60,000 nucleotides of DNA from assembly GCA_964035545.1 (NCBI GenBank), contig OZ037770.1, positions 3,951,662 through 4,011,661 of the forward strand, in the 5' to 3' direction. A program made the translations under genes and the position numbers. The stretch comes from Bugula neritina (taxonomy: Eukaryota; Bryozoa; Gymnolaemata; Cheilostomatida; Bugulidae). This document shows, in pieces, positions 1 through 14,650 of the stretch (position 1 is the first letter of the stretch; the number at the start of each line of letters is the position of its first letter). The notes beneath the pieces are model-generated. The model was not told the origin of the DNA and did no database searches. It worked only from the letters and a program-made list of their open reading frames with translations.

Positions 1-2288
1 AGGTTGAGCTATCCTCCATCTCGTGATGGGCCAATGAGCTGGCTCCTGTTGTGGAGGTGCTTGTCCTGCAGCGTCGGGGCTTATCAAGAATTGCCCAGAG
101 CAATCCACTCAATAATTGTGGCTGGGCAAAACCTCCATCACACAATAGGGTCCAACGAACTTGGGTCGAGGTTTAGCAAACTGGCTGTGATGCCTACGAT
201 AACTGATCATCTAAACCCAGGCACCTACTTGAGAGACATGTCGCTTATGGTAGGATAACGCCTTCTCATGGTGGCACATCGGCCACATTAGCTATAGGAG
301 CTACATCTGCTGCTCGCGATGACCTGCTGCTTTTTGACTTTTTTCTCTGTGTCGTTGTGATCTAATCAGGTACTGGAATGCTGCTCACCAGAGACAGCAC
401 GAGCCATAGAGGCTGGGTAGCCACTGATTGGGTGGCAGTGGCTGGGGTGTTCTTCTCTTGGTCACCTCAATTTTTGACCGGTAAGCCAGAAACCCCAGAG
501 CAAGAGCTACCTGTTTGTGGAGCTCCCCATCTGGCAAGATCAGGTCTCGGAACACAGGGAGTATGGCCTATAGACCAAACATCTTGCCCGTGTGGTAATG
601 GGCTATGTGCTAGTGGGGCAGTATATAATCCAGTTGGCACGAATACTCACCACACCGACAATCGATTTTGGTGAAATGTTGGGGGGCATGCATTTTCAGC
701 CCCCAGTGAGTGGAAAACCTCCGCCCACACTAGTGACTTTTGACATTGCCCTACTCACCACACGTTCAGTCAATCCGGAGTCGTGTCGCACTGGTTCTCC
801 AGTGCTGCTGCGAACTGGACAGCCTGAGTAGCTTCAAGACCTGACTGTACTCCTCTTTGCCATCAGGTTGGTCAGTGCTAGCTGTCCTACCACCTAGGAT
901 TGTCTGTTTCTTTCCCGCAAACTGTTGCAGGTCTATGGGGTGGAGGACATACTCATCTGCAATAGCAGGGAGGCTGTAACCATCTGGGAAAAACCTTTTG
1001 AGCTGTTATTAGCCATGCAAGGGTTCTGGAGAAGGTAAGATTAAATACAACTCCATCCTGCATCTTCACAATTCACATTTGACTTTAAGAGAGAAGGCAG
1101 AGACCGATTGAGGCCAATCTCATTGCTGCAGAAATTTAGCATTTGTTTGTATGGTGCCCTCGTATACACAGGTAGCTCAGCCATACCTAGAAGAGTTGTC
1201 AATTCCACCTCCTAATCTAGAAGCTAATCATGAAGAGACTCTTTTTTGAGTTCTACCAGAGCATCCTCGCAATCCACCAACTCGGTTTCAATTCAACTGA
1301 TTGTTCACTGATTACTGTAAGTCGTGCTAGATTCCAAAGATAGAGGATCTAGCCCAAAAGAAATACCTGGCTGACTAGAGCTGGTGGTTTTTTGAGTAAA
1401 TCTCATGCCGTGGCAATAGTCATCAAAAAATACAAGTCTGTTCATTGTGGAGTCTTGAGTTGAAATGACCGAACCGTGTGTTATCAGGTGTTCGTCTGAC
1501 AACCCTGCAGTCGCGTGGCCCGTCACCGTATTCACCAAATATTGTAGAGACAACTCTGATTATTGGAGTCTCTTTGAACTTTGACGCTGTTCTTTGGTCA
1601 CTCCACGGAAATTCCCTTTTATTCCAGGATTATTTCCAATATGGGATTTGAATTATTTACCTGTACTGGGTGTACAACTCCTCCCTGGTAGCATCTCCAG
1701 GTGCCAAACATGGTAGTCAGCCAGATACCCAGCGATCTCCTATTTCATTGGCATCTGTCCAGGCCTACAGGTAGTGATGAAGCTCGTTGTGCGGATTCCA
1801 CAGGTGGAGTGGTTCTGCCCTTGCCTACCCCAAGGGTAGAGACGGCCTCTATCCTGGAGTCTTTGGGGCAAGCCCCAGAGCTGACTAGGCCGGGGTTTAA
1901 ATTAAGGTGCGATTCTAACCCATAGTCTGGCTTAGGGAGCTAGGATCTAGATCTCCCATTTTTTGAGTTGAGCTATTCCGTCATTTTATAATAAGCCGAC
2001 GAGTTGACTCTAGTAGTGGAAGTCCCTACCCCGCAGCGTTGGGGCTGGCCCAGTATGGCTTCAGTCGCAGCTCACTTTGGACTGATATTTTTCCAGAGCG
2101 CTCCACTAAATAAATGTGGTTGGGCAAGACAACCAGCACACAGTAAGGTCAAACGAACTTGAGCTGAAGCTTGTCTGACTGTCCACAACACCTAGGATAA
2201 CTGATCAATCAAACCTCGTTCCCTACTCGTTTTGAAGTCACCAACCTGTTACGGAGGAGAAGTCTTCCAAGCCTCCTATTGGCACCTT

Positions 2289-2880
2289 CTATTGTTTCTC
2301 TTGCCAAACTTCATGGGCTGTACTTATCCTCTTTATCAGTTTCTCCATATACGCATGTAGTAAGTACTTGAGCACTGGAACATGGTATATCAGGTGCGCC
2401 GGAAACCTGGTTTCTCTGGCAAGCATCAAAAAGTTCAGGGGCTTCTGTGTGCTAAAGTGGGGCATGCTGCGGTAGGCCCGCATGATTTGTGGCAGCACCA
2501 CATTCCATCCTTTTGACTCCTGCTTAAGTTTAGGCTCCTGAGGGCATCACGCAACATCCTGTTGTTGAGTTCCACAATTTTGTTCACTTGCAGATGATAT
2601 GAAGTTTTTCAGCTCTAGTTCACCCCCTATATCTGGCAGAGGTAACCCATTAGTTGGGATTGAAACAGGGTACCCTGGTCTGTATGAATCTTTTCTGGTA
2701 ACTTGAAATAACAAATCACATGTAGGTCCAGAGCCTGAGCCATTGTGGGGGCTGACGTGTCTGGAATAGCCTGTGCGTTTGCCCACTGGCTGAAGTGGTC
2801 TGTGAGAACCAGTACCCAGGTGTTATCTCTGTCAGAAAACAGCATAGGACCGACTAAGTTTACCCCCAATTTTTGCCACG
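2289..2880 (-). pseudogene. Integrase core fragment (gypsy pol), copy 1
   Basis: Two overlapping minus-strand frames give an rve-type integrase core. The upstream one (2,627-2,869) has a D in 'LTDHFSQW' and a second D in 'IHTDQGTLFQ', at the spacing of the first two acidic residues of the DDE triad. The downstream one (2,289-2,501) matches the integrase C-terminal segment 'LPQIMRAYRSMPHFSTQK'. A frame change lies between them, so no intact protein is possible. The sequence joins directly to RT at about 2,885, so the HHCC finger is absent. Confidence 0.8.
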
Positions 2881-2889
2881 GTCGACAGG

Positions 2890-3300
2890 TATACAGCTGT
2901 GTTAACTAGTGTAGCCAACTGAGAACCTGCTCCATGAGTCATTGAAAAGTTGCCGGGCAACCAATTATCCACATGACAGTACTCTCTAGTTTCACAGCAT
3001 TCCAATCATGGGCAATGCATGCTGCCTGTTGCTTAGGGTCAGAACAGAGGGGTACTTGCCAGCATCCACTCAGCAAATCAAAGTACTCAAGTATTTGGTT
3101 CCTGCAAGGTATCAAAAACTCATCTATCCGATAGAGGGGATTAAAATCCTAGATGGTGACACGGTTGAGGCTGCGGTAGTTTAGGCAGAACCTCTAACTG
3201 CCACCCTTCTTTTTGACTAAAGCTACTGGTGAGCTCTACGCAGTATGGGCTGACTAAATCAGGTCCCAGTCAAAGAGGTTTAATACCTGTCGACTCACCT
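2890..3300 (-). pseudogene. Reverse transcriptase N-terminal half, copy 1
   Basis: One minus-strand frame holds recognisable gypsy RT motifs in order: 'SSPVALVKKKGGS', 'FCLNYRSLNRVTI', 'YFDLLSGCWQVPL' (with the first catalytic Asp) and 'CPATFQ-LMEQVL'. Stop codons interrupt at least five points: before SSPVAL, after KKKGGS, after NRVTI, in PATFQ-LME and shortly after VLSWLH. The YxDD box that should follow is absent; the sequence passes straight into integrase. Several of the stops are also in copy 2, so inactivation predates the segmental duplication. Confidence 0.8.
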
Positions 3301-3370
3301 CCTTCTCCCTGCACTGTCATTGAGTTGGCTGTTTTATGAGCACACTGTTGGCTGCCAAGGAAATCTTGTG

Positions 3371-3690
3371 TCAGATGATTTTGGTCAACCCTGTGTCATT
3401 GCCTCTACAGCTGAATATGCTACTGTACTCCAGGAGTAGTTCAGCTGGTTCTTGGCACTTCGAGCAATTCTTACAGCTTCCACAGGGTCGTTCATACAGG
3501 TAAGCAACATACTCCGGGGATTGCTCCCTGTCTGGTCCCTGGGCGCTGGTCACTTTCTCCGACGCCATCCCCACATAGGCTTCTTGGATAAAGTAGTACC
3601 TCCCCACAAGGGCACTAGTCAGCAGTTCGATTGACTTTGTGAAAGGGTTGATGCATTGCCCGAGAAGCTCCTCCACAACAGTCTAGCCGA
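3371..3690 (-). pseudogene. Protease-RT linker region of gypsy pol, copy 1
   Basis: A 101-residue minus-strand frame contains 'AELLLEYSSIFSCRG', resembling the conserved tract just before RT in gypsy polyproteins (a leucine-rich turn, then a phenylalanine-serine tract, then the start of RT). It lies between the protease-like and RT-like fragments, as expected. No catalytic function. Confidence 0.5.
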
Positions 3691-4050
3691 TTCAGGTTGT
3701 TTGTCAGTTGAATCATCCTATACATCCCTTCCACCACTTCAAGCTTCGTAATCATCCTCCAGTTGACCGTTATGGTACCGTGCAGTCTTGTACTACCCGA
3801 GCTCTGCTCACCAAGGGCCTGCCAAATTTGTTGACAAAGATAAGTTTAGAAATCCATGTGACACTGGTGTTTTATTAGGAATGGAATGCCCAAGATGGCA
3901 TCCTCCTTCAAGTAATTGAAGATGAAGGTCTTGTAGATCACCCGATCATAGACTGGTGTAGGTAGTGTAATGATGCCGTAGAACGGAATGCCTGACCAGC
4001 CCACCTATGTCATTATGTCCACCTACATATGGCTCAATGCTAGTCCTCTC

Positions 4051-4251
4051 TCAAGCGCCAAGAGTGTCAAAGAGATGCCGACTCAAGATTTTTATGGTGG
4101 ACCTAGTATCCAGTAGGAAGGCTGCAGCTTTACCTGCAATATTATAAAGTAGGAAGTAGCTGCCACCGTACGGCTGAGTGCTCCTGAAGCAGTCAGTGTC
4201 TGGCAGAGACACTTCTTGAGTCCTTACGGCGGGCCTACTTTTCGACTTCAC
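4051..4251 (-). pseudogene. Retropepsin-like fragment with dead active site, copy 1
   Basis: Minus-strand frame with 'AAAFLLDTRSTIKILS', aligning with the retropepsin active-site strand (hydrophobic residues, then D-T/S-G-A/S). The glycine after D-T is arginine (AGG where GGG would code Gly). Copy 2 has the same change. The fragment follows the CCHC region and precedes RT, the normal gypsy order. Confidence 0.6.
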
Positions 4252-4606
4252 GACATTGGAGGCTTTTCGAGGTTTAGAGCGTAGCTTGGAGTCCTTTTCC
4301 GCAACTTTGTCGGGTAACTCCCAGAACCGGTTGCTGAGTGGCTAGGCAGAAGGTTCCGGTAGACTTTGCGGTCTTCTAGATCTTTCTAGTGCGTGCCATC
4401 CTAAGTCAAGAGACTCAATCTCAGTATTTAGTGACCAGACAGGAAGTTTGTGCAGACCTATCAGCCCCCGATATCTTTGAGGTGTCTGCCATTTGGCGTC
4501 GACAGGCTCCATTGGCATCCTTCTAAATGAGGCTGACTCTGGACCCACAGTTGGCGGAAGTTACCGCAGGTATCCGGTGTTTAGAAGCACCTTCTTTCAC
4601 TGTTGG

Positions 4607-4648
4607 GCATTCTCACTGCATGTGTCCATTTGTCCCACACACCCAACA
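4607..4648 (-). pseudogene. Gag CCHC zinc knuckle interrupted by a stop, copy 1
   Basis: On the minus strand the codons read C-W-V-C-G-T-N-G-H-M-Q-stop-E-C, a C-x2-C-x4-H-x4-C nucleocapsid knuckle. The TGA within the last x4 spacer would truncate Gag-Pol. The same TGA occurs in copy 2 at 42,779-42,820. Confidence 0.75.
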
Positions 4649-4723
4649 AGTAAGTGGGGTGGTTCCATGACCAGGGCAAATGCCGATCAGCTTGAGTCTG
4701 TAGGCCCTTCATCGTATTCATCA

Positions 4724-5095
4724 TCATAAGGAATTTTGTAGGGCCGGCGACACCGTGGTATCAGCCACGACTTGAAGTGCTGGCGTGGTGGGTTGGACCG
4801 CCTCCTGTCCTGTTTCTTTAGTTTGGTTAGCAGTTAGTCTTTCCACTTGGTAATAGGCTTTTTCCATCTCTACCGCTACTTCAATAGAGTCGACCTTAGA
4901 TGCCAGTAAGTAGCGCTGCAGTCCTGCATAATTCAGTGTCCTTAAAATCAACTCATACCCCATGCTCTGGGCTATTTCTTTTCTGTTTGGCTGTGAGCTA
5001 TCAATGACAACTTCTTTATCTGGTAAACATAATCCTGAAAGAATATCCTACGGTCTTTCCTGAGACTCTGGAGTTTTTCTTCAGCGTCCCGAGCG
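4724..5095 (-). pseudogene. Gag capsid-like fragment, copy 1
   Basis: Minus-strand frames give 'FFQDYVYQIKKLSLIA' and then 'GYELILRTLNYAGLQRYLLA' followed by 'VEMEKAYYQVERL', the helical C-terminal capsid pattern of gypsy Gag. A frameshift near 5,000-5,030 separates the two parts. The N-terminal part of Gag is not recognisable upstream. The zinc knuckle follows about 100 bp downstream. Confidence 0.55.
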
Positions 5096-5099
5096 TTCA

Positions 5100-6135
5100 T
5101 ACCAAATCAAGTCCCTAAGCCCGAAAGATGTACGTGACCCACGCCGGGATCTAGGCTATAATACTTGGGCTTGTTCGTTAAGCGGGTCCGGAGCTAGAGA
5201 GGTCACTATTTGGCAATTGCTGCAACATCCTCAAAATCATTAATGAAGTGCTTAAGACGCTATCTTCAAAAGAGAGAAGAGGGTATTTTTAAATGTGTAG
5301 AAATAATTTTATTTAGATATCAGTTTCCAAGAGTTGTTTTTGTCTGGCGAGCTCCGGCCATTGAATGGCTTTACACTGCGAGATCGTCTCTCTATATACT
5401 CTGAAAACATTTCTTCCAGAAGGCTCTATCGACCTTCGACCGAAAATTGATCATGTAGGAGTCTCCAATCGGATGCCCGACACTACGACATGACTAAAAT
5501 TGGTCCTGTCGGACGTGGCGCAGCTCCGACTCAATTGTCCAACACTCTGACATGCCTGATCTCAGACAAAGACCCTTTTTAGCATAAAAAATCAAAAAGA
5601 AAAACAAAGAATATGCCCAATCTTGGACAAAGGCCATTTCTTTTAGCATAAAAAATATAAGAGAAGAAAAAAAGAATATCATTGCGCTAGGTTAAATAAT
5701 AGCACAGTAATATACTGAAATATTGTAATAAGTTGTAATATACTGATCCATACTGTAATATACTGATACATACTTTAATACACTGTAACATACTGTAACA
5801 GACTGTAATATACTAAAAAATACTGCAATGCAACATAATACACTGCAATATACGACAATATAATGTAGTACACTGCAACAAATTGTCAGACATTGTAATA
5901 TCCTGCTTAATTTTTTGTAAGAACTGTGAGACACGGCAATACAATGTAATAAACTGTAATATATAGTGTAATACACTATAATAAACTGTAATAAACAGTA
6001 ATAAACTGTAATATACTGAAATATACTGAAATATACTGAAATATACTGAAATATACACTAATACATTGTTATACACTGCAATACACTGTAATATACTGTA
6101 ATACACTTTACTAGACAACTCCAAAACTCCTCAAA
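5100..6135 (-). repeat. LTR-like block with embedded minisatellite, copy 1
   Basis: The part at about 5,270-5,695 resembles 36,860-37,262 at the other end of the copy-2 gypsy element, as expected of a 5' LTR for a minus-strand element. At 5,695-6,113 the sequence is an array of about 10-11-bp units around TACTGTAATA, after which the LTR-like sequence resumes with 'agacaactccaaaact'. The 36.9-kb block lacks the array. Exact LTR termini were not found, so LTR identity is inferred from position and repetition. Confidence 0.55.
5695..6113. repeat. TACTGTAATA-type minisatellite, copy 1
   Basis: About 420 bp of degenerate 10-11-bp units (taatatactg, aatacactg and similar). The copy-2 array at 46,440-46,775 is shorter. 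The Tyr/Ile-rich open frames here are by-products of the repeat. Confidence 0.85.
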
Positions 6136-6454
6136 CTACACACTTCTAATCATATTCCCCAAAACCATTAGAATCAGTGGCTCTGCCCGCTAAGTTGCGC
6201 ATGATGCATTTATAGATGTTTATATAAACATAAACATATAAAATAAATAAACAGATACTTGTAGTCTGTATCCCCCTACTTTGTAGTACTGATTAGAGAC
6301 TTACCTAGTTTTACTATTTCTACTCTCAATATATATTTACTGCTGAGAAGAGATGATTACTAGAGGAGGGTTTAGAGTGATGACAGTGAGACAGTGAGGG
6401 GAAGATTCCTACACAACTAATAAAATACCTGTATCCTCTAGTCACCCGAACCAG

Positions 6455-6590
6455 TGTAAGCTAGACTATTAGTGTAAGGTAGAATATTAGTGTAAGCTAG
6501 ACTATTAGTGTAAGCTAGACTATTAGTGTAAGCTAGACTATTAGTGAAAGGTAGACTATTAGTGTAAGGTAGACTATTAGTGCTAAATAT
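6455..6590. repeat. 19-bp VNTR, about seven to eight units, copy 1
   Basis: Tandem units of 'agtgtaagctagactatt' type, with variants carrying 'ggtagaatatt'. Copy 2 at 47,110-47,170 has about three units, so the array has changed size since the duplication. Confidence 0.85.
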
Positions 6591-6849
6591 TTATGGTGAT
6601 TGTCAGCCAAGTCAGGAGTTGAATAAAGAACTTAGATAAATTAAAGCGCATACCCAGAGATCCAACAGTTGAAGTCTGAACCATCAAGTTACACATATTT
6701 TTTTACATTCAAGCACATACAATCAACTATGAAAATAATATTTATCTCTGTGAGAAGCAAATCATAAAAACAAAAGCAGTAAAAACAAGTAATGGATGAG
6801 CCAAGTAATATAGCATCTTATTATATGACTATAGCACAGCCATAATCAT

Positions 6850-7070
6850 GTAAAAAAACTCACACGAGTTTATAGTCACCATCAATGTAGGAAAACTCCT
6901 GATCGAAGAGCTTTTGCAAAAAACGGGCTAAATGCTTATTTGGATGGGCACTGGAGCAATTACTACTGAATGCACTTCCTAACATCACTAATGCCCTTTG
7001 ATGGGTTCAAACCCATGACCTTCGTGCTTACTAGGCAAACGCTCTAACCCCTAGACCATGCAGAGCCATC
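6850..7070 (-). repeat. tRNA-derived SINE, copy 1
   Basis: On the minus strand about 7,068-7,000 looks like a tRNA: A box in 'tggtctaggggttagagc', B box 'gggtttgaaccc', and an anticodon-loop-like CTAGTAA (AGT, threonine-like). The anticodon stem has a mismatch and no proper acceptor stem closes it, so it is a SINE head and not a working tRNA. A non-tRNA body follows to about 6,850. The same insert sits at 47,450-47,654, so it predates the duplication. Confidence 0.6.
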
Positions 7071-8190
7071 TTCATATAGTTGACTTATAAATTGATTTAT
7101 GCAAATACAATCTCATTAAATTAAGTATCTCATTTGGTCGACACTTAGATTAAACGGGTTGTTAAACACAAATTTCATGTTTTTCCTATTGCAAGAAATC
7201 TATCCACCATTCTCAGTAATATAAAGCTATTTTGTTGGCAGATAAAATAAACCATATGCTTGACACAGAAAATCCTAAAGAAGCTGCGAATTTAAATGAG
7301 AATCAGCTAGAAATACTAATGGATGGTGTTCTTTAAATCAACTTATACTAATTATTAAGAAATGACTAAAATAGATTATAAAGAACATGTTACAGGTACA
7401 AAAGTAATGAAAACCATAACATAAAAACAACCTAAACTCCGGCTATAACAATAGCCTCAAAACTAAACTTTAGCAAACATACAAAACACTCATGAAGATT
7501 GGAACAAACCTTGAGCTCATTTAGTTTGCTTTTTCATACAAGTTTCTTCAAACATTCTATTTTGCTAAAAAAATAGATGTTGACCAATAACAGACTGTAT
7601 TGTATTGAGACAAGCAATGTAGCTATTGCATACCTAAACATAACTCAAACCAACCAGGAATACTACACAAAAACCTGTAACAAAATACAATAACTACACC
7701 TAGCTTAAACAGAAGTGATGGAACTTCTATAGCTGTATATATACCTAAACAGCTTCATTTCTTTTATGACCCAAATCCAATTTGACACATGCTAGAGTCT
7801 ATCCATAATAGCAGAGTTTCTAGAGGCCAAGTCCAAGAAATCACTAGTGCACTAAAAATTTATTATAATGTTTAATTCATATTACACACTATTGTTGTAG
7901 ATTTATGCTAATTTTGTCGTATTATTCATTGCATGAAACTGAGTGAGTTACTTAGCCAAAGCAATAACATGAGTGCAGTGACTCTTAGTTTTATTGTTTA
8001 TATACAAAAACAAGTCTGGTGCAATAGAAAGATCGAGCATGTAACTTCTCACAGGAAATAGTAAAAACTAGCTATACATATACTGTAGGTAAATCTAACT
8101 GTGTCTTGGCTGGTAGGTAAAGTGGTTTTGTCCAGTGTCATACAGCTCCTCATCGGCTGCATTGGGCATTGCACCCACTTATATACCCAT
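7070..8190. other. Non-coding spacer, copy 1
   Basis: AT-rich with no credible coding exon. Up to about 7,865 it matches copy 2 (47,655-48,395), except for roughly 67 bp near 7,735-7,800 missing from copy 2. From 7,870 to 8,190 it has no partner in copy 2, where the composite element starts instead. The last 80 bp faintly resemble the arm sequence at 9,776-9,830 (a gctgcattg core then cccact), too weak to name. Confidence 0.6.
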
Positions 8191-11017
<2,827 letters not shown>

Positions 11018-11039
11018 TTTTTTTTTTCATATTAGTAAT

Positions 11040-14000
11040 GATCAATCATATATGATAAGGATAATTATTAAATATTGTAAGTGGTGCAAATTCAATAAGG
11101 CTATATAATATAGTCAGGAATATAATAAGTTGCCACCGAAAGCAGATTTCTTTCCCAATTTGTTAGTTTACTATAATAGTTTATTCATTATTTGTTATAT
11201 TAGTATTTTACTGCCTTGAAAAATTGTCTGCATGTTCATTATTTTATACAACAATTGTTATTGCTATAAAAATATCAATTGACATCTTAGTTATGATAAG
11301 AATAAACAACAAGATGCTATCGAATTAAAAACTAAAAGTGAAAACATTCCACTATATATTTATTGCTGTAGCTCACTCATTGCATTACGCAAATAAATTT
11401 TTCATCAACCTAATGGAAATAGTTATATTGACAGAAACCACCACCACAAGTTAATGCTAACTGCAAGCACAAATTATTCTATACCGGCATCCATTCACAT
11501 AATGGCAGTCATGGAAATGCAGTGTACATGACATTTGTTCAGTTACCTATATTCCTATATAGCAGCTGACATGGTATAACAGTTAGACATATACCAATGA
11601 CTGATAGCCCTGCAATGGTACCGATTATCTATATATATAATAATCTGCATAGGCATTAGGCCTAATGTAAACAAAGATTTTAGATAAGATGATACAGTAG
11701 CAAAGCTACCGGTAATAATGGCTAACGTAATAATAGCACGGGTAATAATGGCAGGCATAATAATGGCAGAAATGAAAAAATAAGTAGATGTATGACACAC
11801 TTATGTTTAAGTTAGACAAACTAAAAGCTCCAATCACAAAGCAAATCTCAAACCTAAATGCCCCCATCTCAATCTCAAACTTTTACCTACTCTTTCAATT
11901 GTTACCTAAGCAATGTTTATTTTTGCAATGTGTATTTTTACATGTGCAATTTTACTGGACACCATGAACACCAAAGCTAAGCATAGTGTTATAATCATTA
12001 GTTATACATACTAATGCCCCTATACAAGTGTCACATCAAAATACCATAAGCAATCAAGTTCCTAATGATACCAATATACATATTTATAATTATGAATACA
12101 TGTAAATGATTAAGGTCGAAATATTATTACCAAGTATTTATATTTAACTTGTATAAGATAATTATATTTCGTATTACTATAACTTCAAGTAGTATCATTC
12201 ATGTAATGATCTAAACTATTGCTACTGGTATCTACCTCCAAATCAACATCGCCAGGCAGGTATAATTGGTTGTTGAGACTAACTTGTTATAGAGGCATGC
12301 TCTACTCTCGTGATTCTTATCTCTTATGGTCAATATGTTAATAAAACTCTTGTTTGTCTAAAGCATTGAACACTGCATAGTGGTTTAAGACACTTACTCA
12401 TAACTGGGTTAAATACTGTGCCTTTAATCTAACTGATAACAGTAGAAAGCTGCACGTTACATTGTATGCTATTAGACGCTGTCTAAATTTAACTGATTTA
12501 CCATATTTACCCTGACCTCTATGCTTGTAGAAAGCACCCAGCTTATTACTATAGCGGGTCTAGTGCAGAATTGTGTGTTTTTATTCATCATGTTTTCACC
12601 TCTGACTTTTGATTTACATTTGTACTTTAAATGATGAATTAAGCTTTGTTAGAATTTTTTGGTTGCAAAAATCAATCCAATTTATAGATTATAGTGGATG
12701 TAGGTACAGTACAATGGGGAAATAGAGAAAAGCCTGTGTACTCTAAATTGGAAATGTAACAATAAAAGTTACGTTTTTGCAAAAGTTTTAACTTCCGCTC
12801 CAAACCAATATCTTTGAAGAAACTGTGAGAACTTAACCAATCTAATTTTCTGCACCACAGCACCTAAATGTCATAGTAAGCATTTTATTTAAATCTTCAA
12901 ATGTAATAAGTAAATATAAATTATTCAGCAAAGTGTTGGCAGTAAACGAAATGAATTTATGTTTTTGAAATGTTATTTTAAACTCAACACTTTAACCTAA
13001 TGAAGCATAACCTTGAAAGTTTGGAAGTCTAGATGTTAGCTCTACTTATTTTGTTTAAATTAATAGCTAATACGCTAGTTAGTAATTACGTATAGTTGCC
13101 ATGAAGTGCATTAATTAATGCAACGTTGTTGTAAATTCATCTAAATTTGTTTGACGAAATAAATTGTAACTCCAGCTTTGTTTTCCGCTCATCTGCACCA
13201 AAATTTTGCTTTGAAAAAGTTCAATATTCTCAGCCAACAGTTTACAAAAAACGTGTTGTTTAAATTTTTATAGCATAAATAATACAAGTATTGTTTTGAG
13301 AAAACGTATTGTCTTGAGCAGCAAAGTTGCAATATGGAATATCTTCAGAAACTGTTTTAAATTTTTGTCCTAGAAAAACCTTACCTTCAATTATTTAAAG
13401 GTTTTATTACAGGGCAATATAAGTTTTTGCTTATCTCAATAAGTAATAAACTAGTTGGTGATATAGAATTGCTATGCTATAAAATTGATTAACCTCATTA
13501 TAAAATGTCAAAACAGCACTTAAAATCTTACATGCTCTCACATACTGATATGCTTATTTTATGAGCACAATAAATATAGGCTGACTGAGTGAATAAGCAT
13601 AATTATATGCACTAATAACTTGCTGTTACTCATTATTAGTTATTTCTGTGCTGATAACACGATGAGAAGGTTTCTATGTTATAGGAAGAACTATGAGATA
13701 TATGCACTTTGAGTTTTAAAGCCATGGAGCGATTTCATGCTTTCGAATGCGGCCATGCAGTTTTCTATAATATAAGCTCTATAATATTATCTTATTAACT
13801 GATATAAAAAAAACCCAACTATAGATACAAAGCGTTTTGAAACATGAATTATCGAGCAAATATATCAGCAAAGGCTGCCTAATAACAATAACTTTACAAC
13901 TTTGTCACCATTATTTCTCAAAACAATGACATAATATTAATAAAGTTTAATCTTATTTCAGTGTTTAAACGTCCAAATATAGCAAAGTAAATAATAATTG

Positions 14001-14650
14001 TTGAAATAAACTTCCAGCTTTGTTGAATTTAATGTTATATAAGAGTCACTTGAATTGTTCAGCACAAAAACAAAGTATAATTGCCAGTATTGCAACTCAA
14101 AAACAACGATGAATTAAGCAAAGCGACAGGGAGTTTGCAAATAATGCAGTCTATTCAATAAAAAACTGTACGTACTATAATAGGCAGTAGCAAAACTGAC
14201 TGCTACTAACGTATTTATGTTTGTAAGATTGAGGTATTGGAACGCACTGACAATAACTTACAAAGAAACTTACGCTAATGGCAAAGATATTCTCTCAAAA
14301 AATTAAATTGTTAATTTGAGACTCTAATTATACTGGTTACATAAACATATAAACAACAATATATATTCTATAAGTTTTAAGTTATATTATGCATGAGTAA
14401 AAGTTCAGAATAATGCTCTTTTGTATGTAAAAAAATCAATACTTACGGAATTTTTTTGAAACTGAAACAAATTTTCTATAAGTTAACGTTAAAATTTAAA
14501 ACAACCAAATGAGTTCTACAAAAGTTAGTTTTGATTAGTTAAATTTCTTTGACCTTGACAAGTATTCTCCTATCGCTTTAGTAATACTTTTTTACTAAAA
14601 TAGGCTTTTACCATATAAATAACATAATGACAAATATCCACTTATGAGAA
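11040..14650. other. Duplicated non-coding region, copy 1
   Basis: AT-rich, no supportable exon. It matches 55,765-60,000 with scattered differences. It contains short dispersed modules that recur nearby: a 'ttggttgttgagac' to 'ctcttgtttg' block at 12,265-12,355 and again at 14,883-14,975, and a 'gctagttagtaatta' to 'tgccatgaag' block near 13,072 with relatives near 13,440, 15,100 and 16,553. About 140 bp at 11,013-11,160 is missing from copy 2. Confidence 0.6.

Larger units (their letters stand above)
1..5100 (-). mobile_element. Ty3/gypsy-type LTR retrotransposon relic, copy 1
   Basis: Read on the minus strand from about 5,095 downward, the gypsy order gag, CCHC knuckle, protease, RT, integrase is visible but broken. 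A gag capsid-like part lies at 4,724-5,095. A zinc knuckle at 4,607-4,648 is interrupted by TGA. A protease-like stretch at about 4,060-4,170 has DTR where the active site needs DTG or DSG. A PR-RT linker lies at 3,371-3,690, the N-terminal half of RT at about 2,890-3,300 and an integrase core at about 2,289-2,880. The rest of RT including YxDD, RNase H and the integrase zinc finger are missing. Below 2,280 is a long post-integrase tract with no clear domain. It is a dead, internally deleted element and shares its lesions with copy 2. Confidence 0.85.

Noticed and set aside
5692-6124. Tyr/Ile/Cys-rich minus-strand frames of about 100 residues
   Set aside because: Translations of the TACTGTAATA-type minisatellite.
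7000-7069. Threonine-like tRNA gene on the minus strand
   Set aside because: A and B boxes are good, but the anticodon stem is mismatched, the acceptor stem does not close and a SINE body follows. Called a SINE head.
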